A stretch of 64,000 nt of DNA from Hyphomicrobiales bacterium (GCA_019243195.1 JAFAUQ010000044.1:1-64000); one strand, 5' to 3'; positions 44,204-53,622 are shown, counted from the stretch's first letter. The notes: generated by a model not told the origin, from the letters alone. Made by a program: numbers and translations.

Positions 44204-45568
44204 ATGAAAGGTTCGAAATTCACCCGCCGCGACTTGCTCAAGTCGACGGCGCTTGCCACCGCGTCGGTGGTCGGCGCGCCGCTCGCGGCGCCCTATGTGC
44301 ACGGCGCCTATGCGGCCGGCAAGCTCTCGCTCGGCCTGTGGGATCACTGGGTCCCGGGCGCGAACGATACACTCACCAAGCTGTGCAACGAGTGGGGCGA
44401 GAAAAACAAGGTCGAGGTGCACATCGACTACATCACCTCGCAAGGCGAAAAGGACAAGCTCACCGCCGCTGCCGAGGCGCAGGCGCGCACCGGTCACGAC
44501 ATCATGTCGCACCGCGATTGGAACATTGTCGTGCACCACCAGGCGATGGAACCCGTCAACGACGTGGTCGGCGATCTGATCAAGCAGAACGGTCCGATCA
44601 GCCCGGTCGCCGAATATCTCGCCAACATCGACGGCCAATGGGCCGGCGTGCCGACCACGGTCGGCAGCCAGGTAAAGCCGTGCTGCTCGCGCTTCGATCT
44701 CTACAAGCAGCACGCCGGCATCGATCTGCAGGACATTTTCCCGAACGACGAGAGCAAATACGTCAAGGCGAAGACCGACACCTGGACCTGGGACACTTAC
44801 CTCTCGAGCGCCGAGAAGCTGTTCAAGGCCGGCTATCCCGTCGGGCTGCCGATGGGCCAGACGAGCGACGCGGTCGACTGGGTCGCCGCCCTGTTCAAGT
44901 CGTACGGGGTCGTGATGGTCGACGAGAAGTCGGACATCAGGATCAACTCCCCCGAGACCCGCACGGCGCTCGAGTATCTCAAGAAGCTGATGGCCGTGAA
45001 TCCGCCCGAGGTCTACGCCTGGGACGACGCCGGCAACAACCGCTGGCTCATCTCCGGCAAGGGCTCGAGCATCATGAATCCGCCGAGCGCTTGGAGCGTC
45101 GCCAAGCGCGACAATCCGGAGGTCGCGAAGAATTGCTGGACGCACGCCATGCCGATGGGGCCGAAGGGCCGCTTCGTCGGGCAATTGCCGCAATTCTACG
45201 GCGTCTGGAGCTTCTCGCAGAACAAGCCGGCCGCCAAGGATCTGCTGCGCTACATTTCGCAGAAGGATTCCGCCCGCCGGCTCGTCGCCGCCTCGAACGG
45301 CTACGATCTGCCTTCGTTCAAGAGCTTCTACGACTTCGAAACCTGGAAGACGGTCGAGCCGCCGGTCGGCACGGTCTACAGCTATCCGCCGCGCGGCGAT
45401 GAGCAGACCTCAATGTGCGGCGCCCCGGCCCGGCCGGATGTCGCTGCCCAGCTCTATAACCAGGCGCTGCCCACCGTCATGGTGTCGAAGTTCACGCAAG
45501 GCAACGAGAAGCTCGACGACGTCATCAAGTGGGCGGAAGGCGAACTCGAAGGCTACCTGCGCAGTTGA
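44204..45568 (+). CDS. ABC transporter extracellular solute-binding protein (sugar type, Tat leader)
   Basis: Periplasmic binding protein of 454 residues, family 1-like. N-terminal Tat motif FTRRDLLKSTALATASVVGA, cleavage near AYAAG. Body motifs: LSLGLWDHWVPGANDTLTKL, AAAEAQARTGHDIMSHRDWN, and GVPTTVGSQVKPCCSRFDLY. RBS GGAGGAAG six bases before ATG 44204; an earlier in-frame ATG adds 42 non-signal residues. Three genes for permeases and ATPase follow. Substrate is likely a sugar or polyol given the permease and ATPase types and the neighbouring sugar-acid dehydratase. Confidence 0.9.
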   Translation: MKGSKFTRRDLLKSTALATASVVGAPLAAPYVHGAYAAGKLSLGLWDHWVPGANDTLTKLCNEWGEKNKVEVHIDYITSQGEKDKLTAAAEAQARTGHDIMSHRDWNIVVHHQAMEPVNDVVGDLIKQNGPISPVAEYLANIDGQWAGVPTTVGSQVKPCCSRFDLYKQHAGIDLQDIFPNDESKYVKAKTDTWTWDTYLSSAEKLFKAGYPVGLPMGQTSDAVDWVAALFKSYGVVMVDEKSDIRINSPETRTALEYLKKLMAVNPPEVYAWDDAGNNRWLISGKGSSIMNPPSAWSVAKRDNPEVAKNCWTHAMPMGPKGRFVGQLPQFYGVWSFSQNKPAAKDLLRYISQKDSARRLVAASNGYDLPSFKSFYDFETWKTVEPPVGTVYSYPPRGDEQTSMCGAPARPDVAAQLYNQALPTVMVSKFTQGNEKLDDVIKWAEGELEGYLRS

Positions 45569-45587
45569 GGTAGGATACTCGCCGTTC

Positions 45588-45707
45588 CCTGAGGAACTCG
45601 GCGCGGCTTCGCGCCGAGCGTCTCGAGGATGGCAGCCTGCACGGAGTCCGCTTGCATCGTTGCGAGACCGCCTGGCCTCCTGGTCGAAGAGCCCGGGGGA
45701 TGACGGC
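45588..45707. repeat. R4 repeat, copy c (degenerate)
   Basis: CCTGAGGAACTCGGCGC, GTCTCGAGGATGG, then GGTCGAAGAGCCCGGGGGATGACGG. It is a decayed R4 palindrome in the spacer between the binding protein and the first permease, where a hairpin could lower permease expression relative to the binding protein. Confidence 0.55.
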
Positions 45708-45721
45708 AGTGGAAATGAAAG

Positions 45722-46663
45722 ATGGTTGATGTAACCCATCCTCTCAGATCGGCGGCGGCACCTGCCGCTCCGGCGGCGAAGACCGGCCTCAATCGGCTCA
45801 TGCGGCGGCGTTCCAGCGTCGCCTTTCTGATGTGCCTGCCGCTGATCGTGATCATCACCAGCCTTGTGATCTATCCGGCCGGCTATTCCATGTTCCTGTC
45901 GACGCTCAACAAGGCGCAGACCAAGTTCGTCGGTCTCGACAACTTCCGCTTCCTGCTCAAGCGCGACGTGTTCCTGATGGTCGTCTGGCAGTCGGCGATC
46001 TTCGCGATCACCGCCGTGCTGTTCAAGGCGCTGATCGGGCTCGTCACGGCGCATCTCGTCAACAATCTGCCCGCCAAGGGTCAGCGCAAGTGGCGTGGCA
46101 TGCTGCTGGTGCCGTGGGTGATTCCCCTCGCGCTCTCGACCTTGTCCTGGTGGTGGCTGTTCGACCCCACCCACAGCGCATTCAACTACGTGATCGAAGC
46201 CTTCGGCGGCGAGCCGATCGCCTGGCTCGGCAATCCCTACTGGGCGCGCTTCTCGGTGATCCTGGTGAACGTGTGGTACGGCGCGCCGTTCTTCCTGATC
46301 ATGTATCTCGCCGCGCTCAAGTCGGTGCCCGAGCAGCTTTATGAAGCCGCCAAAATCGACGGCGCCAACGCTTGGCAGCAGTTCATCCATGTCACGCTGC
46401 CGATGATGCGCAACATCATCGCCATCACCGTGCTGTTCTCGCTGATCGTGACCTTCGCCAACTTCGACATCGTGCAGATCATGACCGCCGGTGGTCCGCG
46501 CAACATGACCCACGTGTTCGCGACCTATGCGTTCCTGCTCGGCATCCGCTCGGGCGACATTCCGCTCGGCGCGTCGGTGTCGCTGTTCATGTTCCCGATC
46601 CTGGCGATCTCGGCGGTGTTCATTCTGCGCGGCGTGCGCAAGCGCGGGAGGGAAATCGGATGA
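45722..46663 (+). CDS. ABC sugar transporter permease (MalF/UgpA-like)
   Basis: Inner-membrane permease of 313 residues with six helices: VAFLMCLPLIVIITSLVIYP, ALSTLSWWWLFDPTHSAFNY, and the EAA-type loop YEAAKIDGANAWQQFIHVTL then PMMRNIIAITVLFSLIVT. First permease of the importer. Its TGA overlaps the ATG of the second permease. Confidence 0.93.
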   Translation: MVDVTHPLRSAAAPAAPAAKTGLNRLMRRRSSVAFLMCLPLIVIITSLVIYPAGYSMFLSTLNKAQTKFVGLDNFRFLLKRDVFLMVVWQSAIFAITAVLFKALIGLVTAHLVNNLPAKGQRKWRGMLLVPWVIPLALSTLSWWWLFDPTHSAFNYVIEAFGGEPIAWLGNPYWARFSVILVNVWYGAPFFLIMYLAALKSVPEQLYEAAKIDGANAWQQFIHVTLPMMRNIIAITVLFSLIVTFANFDIVQIMTAGGPRNMTHVFATYAFLLGIRSGDIPLGASVSLFMFPILAISAVFILRGVRKRGREIG

Positions 46664-47562
46664 CCGCCGTTACCGCCACTTCGGTTCCGCGGGTACGCGC
46701 GTCGCGCGTGCAGGGCAGCCTTCAGCGCGGCCGGCGCTGGGCGCTCGTACTTTCGTACGTGTTCCTGGTGATCTTCGCGGTGTTCTTCCTGATCCCGCCC
46801 TATTACATGATCGTCACCTCGCTCAAGAGCAACGCCGAGGTGGCGCATCTCTCCTCGAATCCGTGGCTGCTCAGCCAGGGCTTCACGTTCGAGCACTTCC
46901 GCACGCTGCTCAAAGAGACCGACTTCCTCATCTATTTCAAGAACACCGCGATTGTGACCGTATGCGTCGTCGTCATCACCATGGTGGTGAGCGTGCTCGC
47001 GGCCTTCTCGCTCGGGCGCATGAAGTTCTGGGGTTCGGGCATCCTGGCGACGGGCATTTTTTTGACTTACTTGGTGCCCGATACGCTGTTGTTCATCCCG
47101 CTGTTTCAGATCGTCCGGGGGCTCGGCCTGCTCAACTCCTATTGGGCGATGGTGCTCGTCTATCCGACGCTCACCGTGCCGTTCTGCACCTGGATCATGA
47201 TCGGCTATTTCTCCTCGATCCCGAAGGAGCTCGACGAAGCCGCCATGATCGACGGCGCCAACCACATGCAGATGCTCACCCGCATTTTCATCCCGGTGGC
47301 GCTGCCCGGTATCATCGCCGCGACCATCTTCTGCTTCACGGTGTCATGGGCAGCGTTCGTCTATCCGATGGCGTTTCTCTACAGCTCCGACCAGCTGGTG
47401 CTCACGGTCGGCACGGTGACGAGCCTGATCCGCGCCGACGTCTACCAGTGGGGGATGTTGATGGCGGGCGCGCTGCTGGCGGCGGCGCCGCCGCTGATCA
47501 TCTACGCCTTCCTGATGGACTACTACATCGCCGGCCTCACCGCCGGCGCGACGAAAGGGTGA
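46660..47562 (+). CDS. ABC sugar transporter permease (MalG/UgpE-like)
   Basis: A 300-residue permease: FLVIFAVFFLIPPYYMIVTS, AAFSLGRMKFWGSGILATGI, and the EAA loop DEAAMIDGANHMQMLTRIFI then PVALPGIIAATIFCFTVSW. Typical second subunit of a carbohydrate importer; ATGA overlap with the first permease. Confidence 0.93.
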   Translation: MTAVTATSVPRVRASRVQGSLQRGRRWALVLSYVFLVIFAVFFLIPPYYMIVTSLKSNAEVAHLSSNPWLLSQGFTFEHFRTLLKETDFLIYFKNTAIVTVCVVVITMVVSVLAAFSLGRMKFWGSGILATGIFLTYLVPDTLLFIPLFQIVRGLGLLNSYWAMVLVYPTLTVPFCTWIMIGYFSSIPKELDEAAMIDGANHMQMLTRIFIPVALPGIIAATIFCFTVSWAAFVYPMAFLYSSDQLVLTVGTVTSLIRADVYQWGMLMAGALLAAAPPLIIYAFLMDYYIAGLTAGATKG

Positions 47563-47626
47563 ATTAAGGGGACGATCGGGAGTGCCGACGTCCGAGTGAA
47601 CAAGGTACCACCTGGGGAGAATCCGT

Positions 47627-48724
47627 ATGGCAGACGTGGCGTTGCGGGACGTGGTGAAGCGCTTCGATAACGTCGAAGCCGTGCGCCAGATTTCGCTCGA
47701 TATTCCCGACAAGGAATTCGTGGTGCTGGTCGGGCCCTCGGGTTGCGGCAAGAGCACGACCTTGCGCATGATCGCCGGGCTCGAGGAGGCGAGCGCGGGC
47801 GATATCCTGATCGACGGCGAGAAGGTCAACGATGTGCCGCCCAAGGATCGGGACATCGCCATGGTGTTCCAGAACTACGCGCTCTATCCGCACATGACCG
47901 TATTCGAGAACATGTCGTTCGGCCTGCGGCTGAGGCGGTTCCCCAAGGCGCAGATCCGCGAGCGGGTCGAGCACGCCGCAAAAATTCTCGACATCACGGA
48001 TTTGCTCGACCGCCGTCCCAAGCAGCTCTCCGGCGGCCAGCGCCAGCGCGTCGCCATGGGCCGCGCGATCGTGCGCAACCCGAAGGTGTTCCTGTTCGAC
48101 GAGCCGCTCTCGAATCTCGACGCCAAGCTGCGCGTGCAGATGCGCACCGAGATCAAGCGCGTGCATCAGAAAGTCAAGACCACGACCGTCTACGTCACCC
48201 ACGACCAGGTCGAAGCGATGACGCTCGCCGACCGCGTGGTGGTGATGAACGGCGGCCGCATCGAGCAGATCGGCACCCCACAGGAGCTTTATCACCATCC
48301 GAAGACCCGGTTCGTCGCCGGCTTCATCGGCTCGCCGGCGATGAACTTCGTGCCTGCGCGGCTCGAGACCAACGGCTCCGGCCTGTCGCTGCGCGTCTCC
48401 GACAAATACGCCTTCCCGGTGCCGGCTACGCGCACCGAGCGCTATCGTCCGCACGTCGGCAAGGATCTGACCTTCGGCCTGCGCCCTGAGCACATCACCG
48501 AGCCGCGCGGGGAGGGGCGTGATCCGCGTTCCGAGTTCACGGTCAACCTCGACGTGGTCGAGCCCATGGGGATGGAGACGATGGTGTTCTTCACCGTCGG
48601 GAACACCGAGGTGTGCAGCCGGGTCGAGCCGTCGGCGGCGTCGGGCCCGGGCGAGCCCATGCGGCTCTACGCCAACCTCAATCACATGCACCTGATCGAC
48701 CCAGCCAACGACCAGGTGCTGTGA
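47627..48724 (+). CDS. ABC sugar transporter ATP-binding protein (UgpC/MalK-like)
   Basis: ATPase of 365 residues: Walker A LVGPSGCGKSTTLRMIAGLE; signature QLSGGQRQRVAMGRAIVRNP; Walker B VFLFDEPLSNLDAKLRVQMR; H-loop TTVYVTHDQVEAMTLADRVV. The C-terminal TOBE region (RPEHITEPRGE and on) is that of the sugar/glycerol-3-phosphate class. GGGGAG precedes the ATG. Confidence 0.95.
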   Translation: MADVALRDVVKRFDNVEAVRQISLDIPDKEFVVLVGPSGCGKSTTLRMIAGLEEASAGDILIDGEKVNDVPPKDRDIAMVFQNYALYPHMTVFENMSFGLRLRRFPKAQIRERVEHAAKILDITDLLDRRPKQLSGGQRQRVAMGRAIVRNPKVFLFDEPLSNLDAKLRVQMRTEIKRVHQKVKTTTVYVTHDQVEAMTLADRVVVMNGGRIEQIGTPQELYHHPKTRFVAGFIGSPAMNFVPARLETNGSGLSLRVSDKYAFPVPATRTERYRPHVGKDLTFGLRPEHITEPRGEGRDPRSEFTVNLDVVEPMGMETMVFFTVGNTEVCSRVEPSAASGPGEPMRLYANLNHMHLIDPANDQVL

Positions 48725-48736
48725 GAGTCTCACGAA

Positions 48737-48849
48737 CTCGTCGTCGCCCGGCTTGACCGGGCGACCCAGTAATCACCAGCGGCGAGAGTTACGCTCAGGC
48801 TGGTACAGTCGTGGTTACTGGATTGCCCGCTTTCGCGGGCAATGACGAG
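48737..48849. repeat. R5 palindromic repeat, copy c
   Basis: CTCGTCGTCGCCCGGCTTGA to GCCCGCTTTCGCGGGCAATG then ACGAG, with CCCAGTAATCACC and GTGGTTACTGGATTG. Lies between the ATPase gene and the dehydratase gene. Confidence 0.8.
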
Positions 48850-48882
48850 GCCAGTATTTGTTGCGGCAGTGGGAGATCAACC

Positions 48883-50400
48883 GTGACCGCGCCCCGCGTC
48901 GTCCGTCTGTCGCCGCAGGATAATGTCGTCATCGCCATCGATGCGGTTGCGCAAGCTGCGCAGGCCGCAAACGTAACCGCGCAACAACGCATCCCGCGCG
49001 GCCACAAGATGGCGATCGAGCCGATCGGCGAGGGCGCGCCGGTGAAGAAGTTCGGCCAGATCATCGGCTTTGCGTCGCGCGGCATCGGCCCGGGCGAATG
49101 GGTGCATGAGCATAACGTCACGCTCCATGACTTCGCGCGCGACTACCGCATCGGCGAGGACGCGAAGAACGATGAGGTGTTGCCGCCGGAATTGCGCGCG
49201 ACCTTCGAAGGTTACGTGCGTCCCGGCGGCCGCACCGGCACCCGCAACTACATCGGCGTGCTGACCTCGGTGAACTGCTCGGCGTCGGTCGCCAAATTCA
49301 TCGCCGAGGAGATCAACCGCTCGGGCCTGCTCGACGATTACCCCGGCATCGACGGCGCCGTCGCCTTCGTGCACGGCACCGGCTGCGGGCTTGCCGCCTA
49401 CGGCGAAGGTTTTGACGTGCTGCGCCGCACCCAATGGGGCTACGCCACTCATCCAAATCTTGGCGCCGCCGTTATGGTCGGGCTCGGCTGCGAGGTCTTC
49501 CAGATCGACCGAATGAAAGAGGAATACGGCCTCGTCGAAGGCGATCACTTCCAGACCATGACGATCCAGGCGACCGGCGGGACGAAGAAGACGGTGGCCG
49601 AGGGCGTCGAGCGCATCAAGGCGATGCTGCCGGTTGCGGCGCGCGCCAAGCGCGAGACCCGGCCGGCCTCGGAAATCGTGCTGGCGCTGCAATGCGGCGG
49701 CTCCGACGGCTACTCCGGCATCACCGCCAACCCGGCGCTCGGCGTCGCCTCAGACCTGCTGGTCAAACACGGCGGCACCGCGGTCCTTGCCGAGACGCCG
49801 GAAATCTACGGCGCCGAGCATCTGCTCACCCGCCGCGCGGTCAACCGGACGGTCGGCGAGAAGCTCGTCGAACGCATCAGATGGTGGGAGGAATACACCG
49901 CGCGCAACGGCGGCGAGATGAACAATAATCCCTCGCCCGGCAACAAGGCGGGCGGGCTCACGACCATTCTGGAGAAATCGCTCGGTGCCGCCGCCAAGGG
50001 TGGCGCCTCGAGCCTGCGCGCCGTCTATGAATATGCCGAGCCGGTGAAAGAAAAGGGCTTCGTGTTCATGGATACGCCCGGCTACGACCCGGTGTGCGCG
50101 ACCGGGCAGGTGGCCGGCGGCTCGAATGTCATGTGCTTCACCACGGGACGCGGCTCGGCGTTCGGCTGCAAGCCCACGCCCTCGATCAAGCTCGCCACCT
50201 CGACCGATATTTACAATCGCATGAACGATGACATGGATATCAATTGCGGCGATATTCTCGATGGCGTTCCGGTCGCCGAGAAGGGCGAGGAAATATTCGA
50301 ACGCGTGCTCAAGGTGGCCTCGGGCGAGCGCACCAAATCCGAGACGCTCGGCTACGGCGACCTCGAGTTCGTGCCCTGGCAGATCGGCGCGGTGATGTGA
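48883..50400 (+). CDS. Altronate-dehydratase-family (UxaA/GarD-like) enzyme
   Basis: Cytosolic sugar-acid dehydratase family protein of 505 residues. N-terminal SAF domain: NVVIAIDAVAQAAQAANVTA, RGHKMAIEPIGEGAPVKKFG. Catalytic domain: GYVRPGGRTGTRNYIGVLTS then VNCSASVA, VHGTGCGLAAYGEGFDVLRR, and EYAEPVKEKGFVFMDTPGYD. Start is GTG 48883 with GGGAGATC upstream; an earlier in-frame ATG lies in repeat R5. Placed directly after the sugar-type importer, it probably acts on the imported substrate or a derivative. Acts by dehydration to a 2-keto-3-deoxy acid if like relatives. Confidence 0.9.
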   Translation: MTAPRVVRLSPQDNVVIAIDAVAQAAQAANVTAQQRIPRGHKMAIEPIGEGAPVKKFGQIIGFASRGIGPGEWVHEHNVTLHDFARDYRIGEDAKNDEVLPPELRATFEGYVRPGGRTGTRNYIGVLTSVNCSASVAKFIAEEINRSGLLDDYPGIDGAVAFVHGTGCGLAAYGEGFDVLRRTQWGYATHPNLGAAVMVGLGCEVFQIDRMKEEYGLVEGDHFQTMTIQATGGTKKTVAEGVERIKAMLPVAARAKRETRPASEIVLALQCGGSDGYSGITANPALGVASDLLVKHGGTAVLAETPEIYGAEHLLTRRAVNRTVGEKLVERIRWWEEYTARNGGEMNNNPSPGNKAGGLTTILEKSLGAAAKGGASSLRAVYEYAEPVKEKGFVFMDTPGYDPVCATGQVAGGSNVMCFTTGRGSAFGCKPTPSIKLATSTDIYNRMNDDMDINCGDILDGVPVAEKGEEIFERVLKVASGERTKSETLGYGDLEFVPWQIGAVM

Positions 50401-52460
50401 GATTCGCCCGCGCCGCGCTTGCGCTGGCCCTGCTGCTCGCCGCCCTTCCGGCGGGGGCCGAAGAGGGCATGTGGACGACCGACGCGTTTCCGGCCGACGC
50501 GGTCAACGCGGCCTACGGCTTCCGCCCCGACCAAGCGTGGCTCGATCACGTGCAGCTTTCTTCGCTGCGCCTTGCGCGCGGCTGCTCGGCGGCCTTCGTG
50601 TCGCCGTTCGGGCTGGTGCAGACCAACCACCACTGCGCCGCTTCCTGCATCGAGCAGCTCTCGACCGCCGGCCGCGATCTCATCGCGGCGGGTTTCTATG
50701 CGCGCGAAGCCAAGGACGAGGTGCGCTGTCCGGACGTCGAGGTGAACCAGCTCGTCGCCATCTCGGACGTGACGGCGCGCGTCAAACAGGCCGTCGCCGG
50801 CAAGGATGGACCGGATTTTGCCGCCGCCATGAAGGCAGTGCGCGCGGCGATCGCCAAGGAATGCTCCGGCAACGACGCGGCTTTGCGCTGCGATGGCGTC
50901 GACCTTTATCACGGCGGCATCTACCACCTTTATAAATACCGGCGCTATCAGGACGTACGCCTGGTGTTTGCACCGGAGAAGGCGATCGCCTTCTTCGGCG
51001 GCGATCCCGACAATTTCGAGTTCCCGCGCTACGATCTCGACGTCACCTATCTGCGCGTTTACGCCGACGGCGCGCCGCTCGACACCCGCGCCAATTATCT
51101 GCGCTACGCGGCCCACGACGTTGCGCCGGGCGATCTCGTCTTCACGTCGGGGCATCCGGGCTCGACCAATCGGCTCGACACGGTGGCTCAGCTTGCGTTC
51201 CGCCGCGATGTCAGCTTGCCGCGCGAGCTGTTCGAGCAGTCGGAGTTGCGCGGCATCCTTACCGAGTTCCGCACCAAGGGAGACGAGCAGGCGCGCATCG
51301 CGGCCGGCCTGCTGTTCGGCGTGGAGAATGGGCTCAAGGCGGGCAAGGGCCGGTTCGCGGCGCTCCTCGACGGCGCGGTGATGACGCGGCGGGCCGAGGC
51401 GGAGGCCAAGCTGCGCGCCGCGGTCGCCGCCGATCCGCAATTGCAGGCGCAGTACGGCGGCGCGTGGGACGGCATCGCCCGCGTGCTCCACCGCTATCGC
51501 GCGATGCGCGACCGCTACGTCTTCACCGAAGGCGGCGAGGGATTCCGCTCGCGCCCGTTCGGCCACGCCAAGCCGCTGGTGCGGCACGCGGCCGAACGCA
51601 CCAAGCCGGACGAGGAGCGTCTGCGCGAGCACACCGAGGCGAACTTTCCGATCTTGCGGCAGTCGATTCTGTCGCGCGCGCCGATCTACCCGGAACTCGA
51701 GAAGCTGACCCTGACCTTCTCGCTCACCAAGCTGCGCGAGACGCTCGGTCCCGACGATCCCTTCGTGCGCAAGGTGCTCGGGCAGAAATCGCCGGCGCAG
51801 CGGGCGGCCGAGCTGGTCGACGGGACGCGGCTCGCCGATCCCGAGGTACGCCGGCAGCTGCTCGACGGTGGCCAGGCGAGCATCGACGCCTCGGACGATC
51901 CCATGATCCTGTTGGCGCGGGAGCTCGATGGGGATTTGCGCGCCTTGCGCAAGGACTATGAGGACAATGTCGAGGCCCCGCTGACCAAATATTCCGGCGA
52001 AATCGCGGCCGCGAGCTTCAAGGTCTACGGCACGTCAACCTACCCGGACGCGACCTTCACGCTTCGTCTCTCCTACGGCGCCGTCAAAGGCTACCGCGAC
52101 GGCGGCAAGGATATCGCGCCGCTTACCCGCATCGGCGGCGCCTTCGATCGCGCCACCGGGCTCGATCCGTTCCGCCTGCCGGACTCCTGGATCACCGCCC
52201 GCGCGAGCCTCGACCCCGACACGCCGTTCGACTTCGCTACCACCAACGACGTCGTCGGCGGCAACTCCGGCTCGCCGGTGATCGACCGGGCCGGCGAGGT
52301 GGTCGGCGTGATTTTCGACGGCAATATCCATTCGCTCGGCGCTGGTTTCGGCTACGAGGCGGAAAAGAGCCGGGCGATCGCGGTCGCCGTGGGGGCGCTG
52401 CGGGAGACGCTCGCCAAGATCTATCGTGCCGACCGCCTCATCGAGGAACTGAGGCAGTGA
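50397..52460 (+). CDS. S46-family dipeptidyl-peptidase
   Basis: Exported serine peptidase of 687 residues releasing dipeptides. Signal peptide (FARAALALALLLAALPAGA), then GMWTTDAFPADAVNAAYGFR, catalytic His in FGLVQTNHHCAASCIEQLS, GYERLS-like core, and catalytic Ser in TNDVVGGNSGSPVIDRAGEV then VGVIFDGNI. The chymotrypsin-like fold with helical insert and the length (about 690-720) fit S46 (DPP7/DPP11). GTG 50397 overlaps the stop of the dehydratase (GTGA). Pairing with a sugar-acid enzyme is unusual; co-transcription is inferred from the overlap. Confidence 0.88.
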   Translation: MRFARAALALALLLAALPAGAEEGMWTTDAFPADAVNAAYGFRPDQAWLDHVQLSSLRLARGCSAAFVSPFGLVQTNHHCAASCIEQLSTAGRDLIAAGFYAREAKDEVRCPDVEVNQLVAISDVTARVKQAVAGKDGPDFAAAMKAVRAAIAKECSGNDAALRCDGVDLYHGGIYHLYKYRRYQDVRLVFAPEKAIAFFGGDPDNFEFPRYDLDVTYLRVYADGAPLDTRANYLRYAAHDVAPGDLVFTSGHPGSTNRLDTVAQLAFRRDVSLPRELFEQSELRGILTEFRTKGDEQARIAAGLLFGVENGLKAGKGRFAALLDGAVMTRRAEAEAKLRAAVAADPQLQAQYGGAWDGIARVLHRYRAMRDRYVFTEGGEGFRSRPFGHAKPLVRHAAERTKPDEERLREHTEANFPILRQSILSRAPIYPELEKLTLTFSLTKLRETLGPDDPFVRKVLGQKSPAQRAAELVDGTRLADPEVRRQLLDGGQASIDASDDPMILLARELDGDLRALRKDYEDNVEAPLTKYSGEIAAASFKVYGTSTYPDATFTLRLSYGAVKGYRDGGKDIAPLTRIGGAFDRATGLDPFRLPDSWITARASLDPDTPFDFATTNDVVGGNSGSPVIDRAGEVVGVIFDGNIHSLGAGFGYEAEKSRAIAVAVGALRETLAKIYRADRLIEELRQ

Positions 52461-53118
52461 TCCGGCAGGAAACAATCGAAATGCTTGCGCCGTCTCGGGC
52501 GCAGCAAGCTTGCGCGCGGCGCGGCCGGTTAATCCATTAGTTTCCATTATCACTTCTTCACCAAATTCAATTTGACTTTCTGCCGCGGCGAAATCATATC
52601 TATCGCGGAATTTGCCGGACGTGCGTCCGCGCCGGCCGGCAATGATGAGGAGTCCGATGCGCCACATAGGCACCAATAGCGCGACAAATACCGCCGCCCG
52701 GTCGTTGACCCGACCGAGCACGTGGCGTCGCGCGCGCATGACCGGCCTATCGCGCTTCGATCGACCCGAACCAGGGTCACGACAACCGGATTAACCCGGC
52801 GGCGGGCAAGACCCTCCGCCGACAGGCAGGAGGGCCAAAGGTCCCGCAGAATTCCCCAGCAACGTCCGGCTTCGCGTCGACGCGCGCGTCATGCGCCCGC
52901 TGCCGCGTATCTTAAAGGTCGGCTCCCTCTCTGCCTCGCCAGTTTCTTGCTTGCGCTCTGCGCGGGCGTGATTGCTCGCGCCCGAGACTTGGACCCGTGC
53001 GGGTCCCGCTGTTTGACATTGTGAACGTCCAGAATTGGCCAGCGGCGCGCGTCGCGCCCTGTTCGCAGCTCGCTCTGCCCGCAGGCAAAGCGGCGCCCTG
53101 GCCATTTGTTCATATTCC
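52461..53118. other. Spacer before the tRNA array, no gene recognised
   Basis: No convincing gene. It contains an AT-rich stretch near 52540-52620 (unusual for this GC-rich window), a GACCC/GGGTC hairpin at 52992-53005, and a TTGACA at 53013-53018. No matched -10 box was found, and the array promoter, if any, was not located. Short plus and minus frames here lack ribosome sites and family features. Confidence 0.5.
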
Positions 53119-53192
53119 GCTCCGTTAGCTCAGTTGGCAGAGCAGCCCCCCTGTAAGGGGCAGGTCGCGGGTTCGAATCCATGCACGGAGCA
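53119..53192 (+). tRNA. tRNA-Thr(TGT), C33, bulged T-stem
   Basis: Acceptor GCTCCGT/ACGGAGC with A73 and encoded CCA. D-arm canonical. Anticodon stem GCCCC/GGGGC with loop CCTGTAA, so base 33 is C. The T-stem is GCGGG against CCATGC, which pairs only if one A is bulged. First gene of the array. Confidence 0.75.
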
Positions 53193-53201
53193 CCATTTCA
53201 G

Positions 53202-53277
53202 TAATCAGTGATCAGTAATCAGTGACCAAGGCGCGATTTATGGTCACTGGCGACTGATCACTGATCACTGATCACCG
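53202..53277. repeat. R7 spacer hairpin, copy a
   Basis: Iterated TCAGTAATCAGTGATCAGTA and GTGACC on one arm and GGTCACTGGCGACTGATCAC with further TGATCAC units on the other. An imperfect inverted repeat between tRNA-Thr and tRNA-Leu. Confidence 0.75.
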
Positions 53278-53282
53278 ATTAT

Positions 53283-53357
53283 GCGCCAGTAGCCCAATCG
53301 GCAGGAGGCAGCTCTCTCAGAAAGAGTTCAGTGCAGGTTCGAATCCTGCTTGGCGCA
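53283..53357 (+). tRNA. tRNA with Leu(CAG) anticodon and short variable loop
   Basis: Acceptor GCGCCAG/TTGGCGC (terminal G:T), A73, encoded CCA. Anticodon stem GCTCT/AGAGT, loop CTCAGAA, anticodon CAG. T-arm GCAGG-TTCGAAT-CCTGC is perfect. The variable region is only five bases (TCAGT), whereas bacterial leucine tRNAs have a long arm, so this is a class I body with a leucine anticodon. Confidence 0.7.
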
Positions 53358-53361
53358 CCAT

Positions 53362-53443
53362 TCAGTGACCAGTTATCAGTGATCAGTAATCAGAACGGCG
53401 GAACTTCGATCTGATCACTGATTGCTGGTCAATGATTACTGAT
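53362..53443. repeat. R7 spacer hairpin, copy b
   Basis: AGTGACCAGTTATCAGTGAT and CAGTAATCAG, then CTGATCACTGATTGCTGGTC and ATGATTACTGATC on the other arm. Between tRNA-Leu and tRNA-Asp. Confidence 0.75.
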
Positions 53444-53445
53444 CC

Positions 53446-53517
53446 GTCCCGTGACGCATCTGGCGAGGCGGTCCGCCTGTCGAGCGGATGAGAGGGATTC
53501 GATTTCCCTACGGGGCG
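53446..53517 (+). tRNA. tRNA-Asp(GTC)
   Basis: Acceptor GTCCCGT/ACGGGGC (one T:G), G73, encoded CCA. Anticodon loop CTGTCGA, anticodon GTC. T-arm AGGGA-TTCGATT-TCCCT perfect. Position 8 reads G rather than T, and the D-stem is CGC/GCG. Confidence 0.78.
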
Positions 53518-53520
53518 CCA

Positions 53521-53549
53521 TCCTGCTTCGCGCTGCGCGCTTCGCAGGA
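53521..53549. repeat. R8 CCTGCTTCGCG hairpin, copy a
   Basis: CCTGCTTCGCGC and GCGCTTCGCAGG form a short hairpin just after the CCA of tRNA-Asp. Similar units are at 56670-56698 and 56818-56845, each directly after a tRNA, so they may be processing or termination hairpins. Confidence 0.65.
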
Positions 53550-53622
53550 GGACTGTGGTAGAGGCTCGCGGGATGTAATTGCTCATCCGTCCTCCGACGT
53601 CTGTCCTCGGTCATCTGCTTCA

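Noticed and set aside
52550-52780. Minus-strand small membrane protein just before the array
   Set aside because: Two overlapping frames give partly hydrophobic stretches, but neither has a ribosome site or family resemblance, and one runs deep into the S46 peptidase gene.
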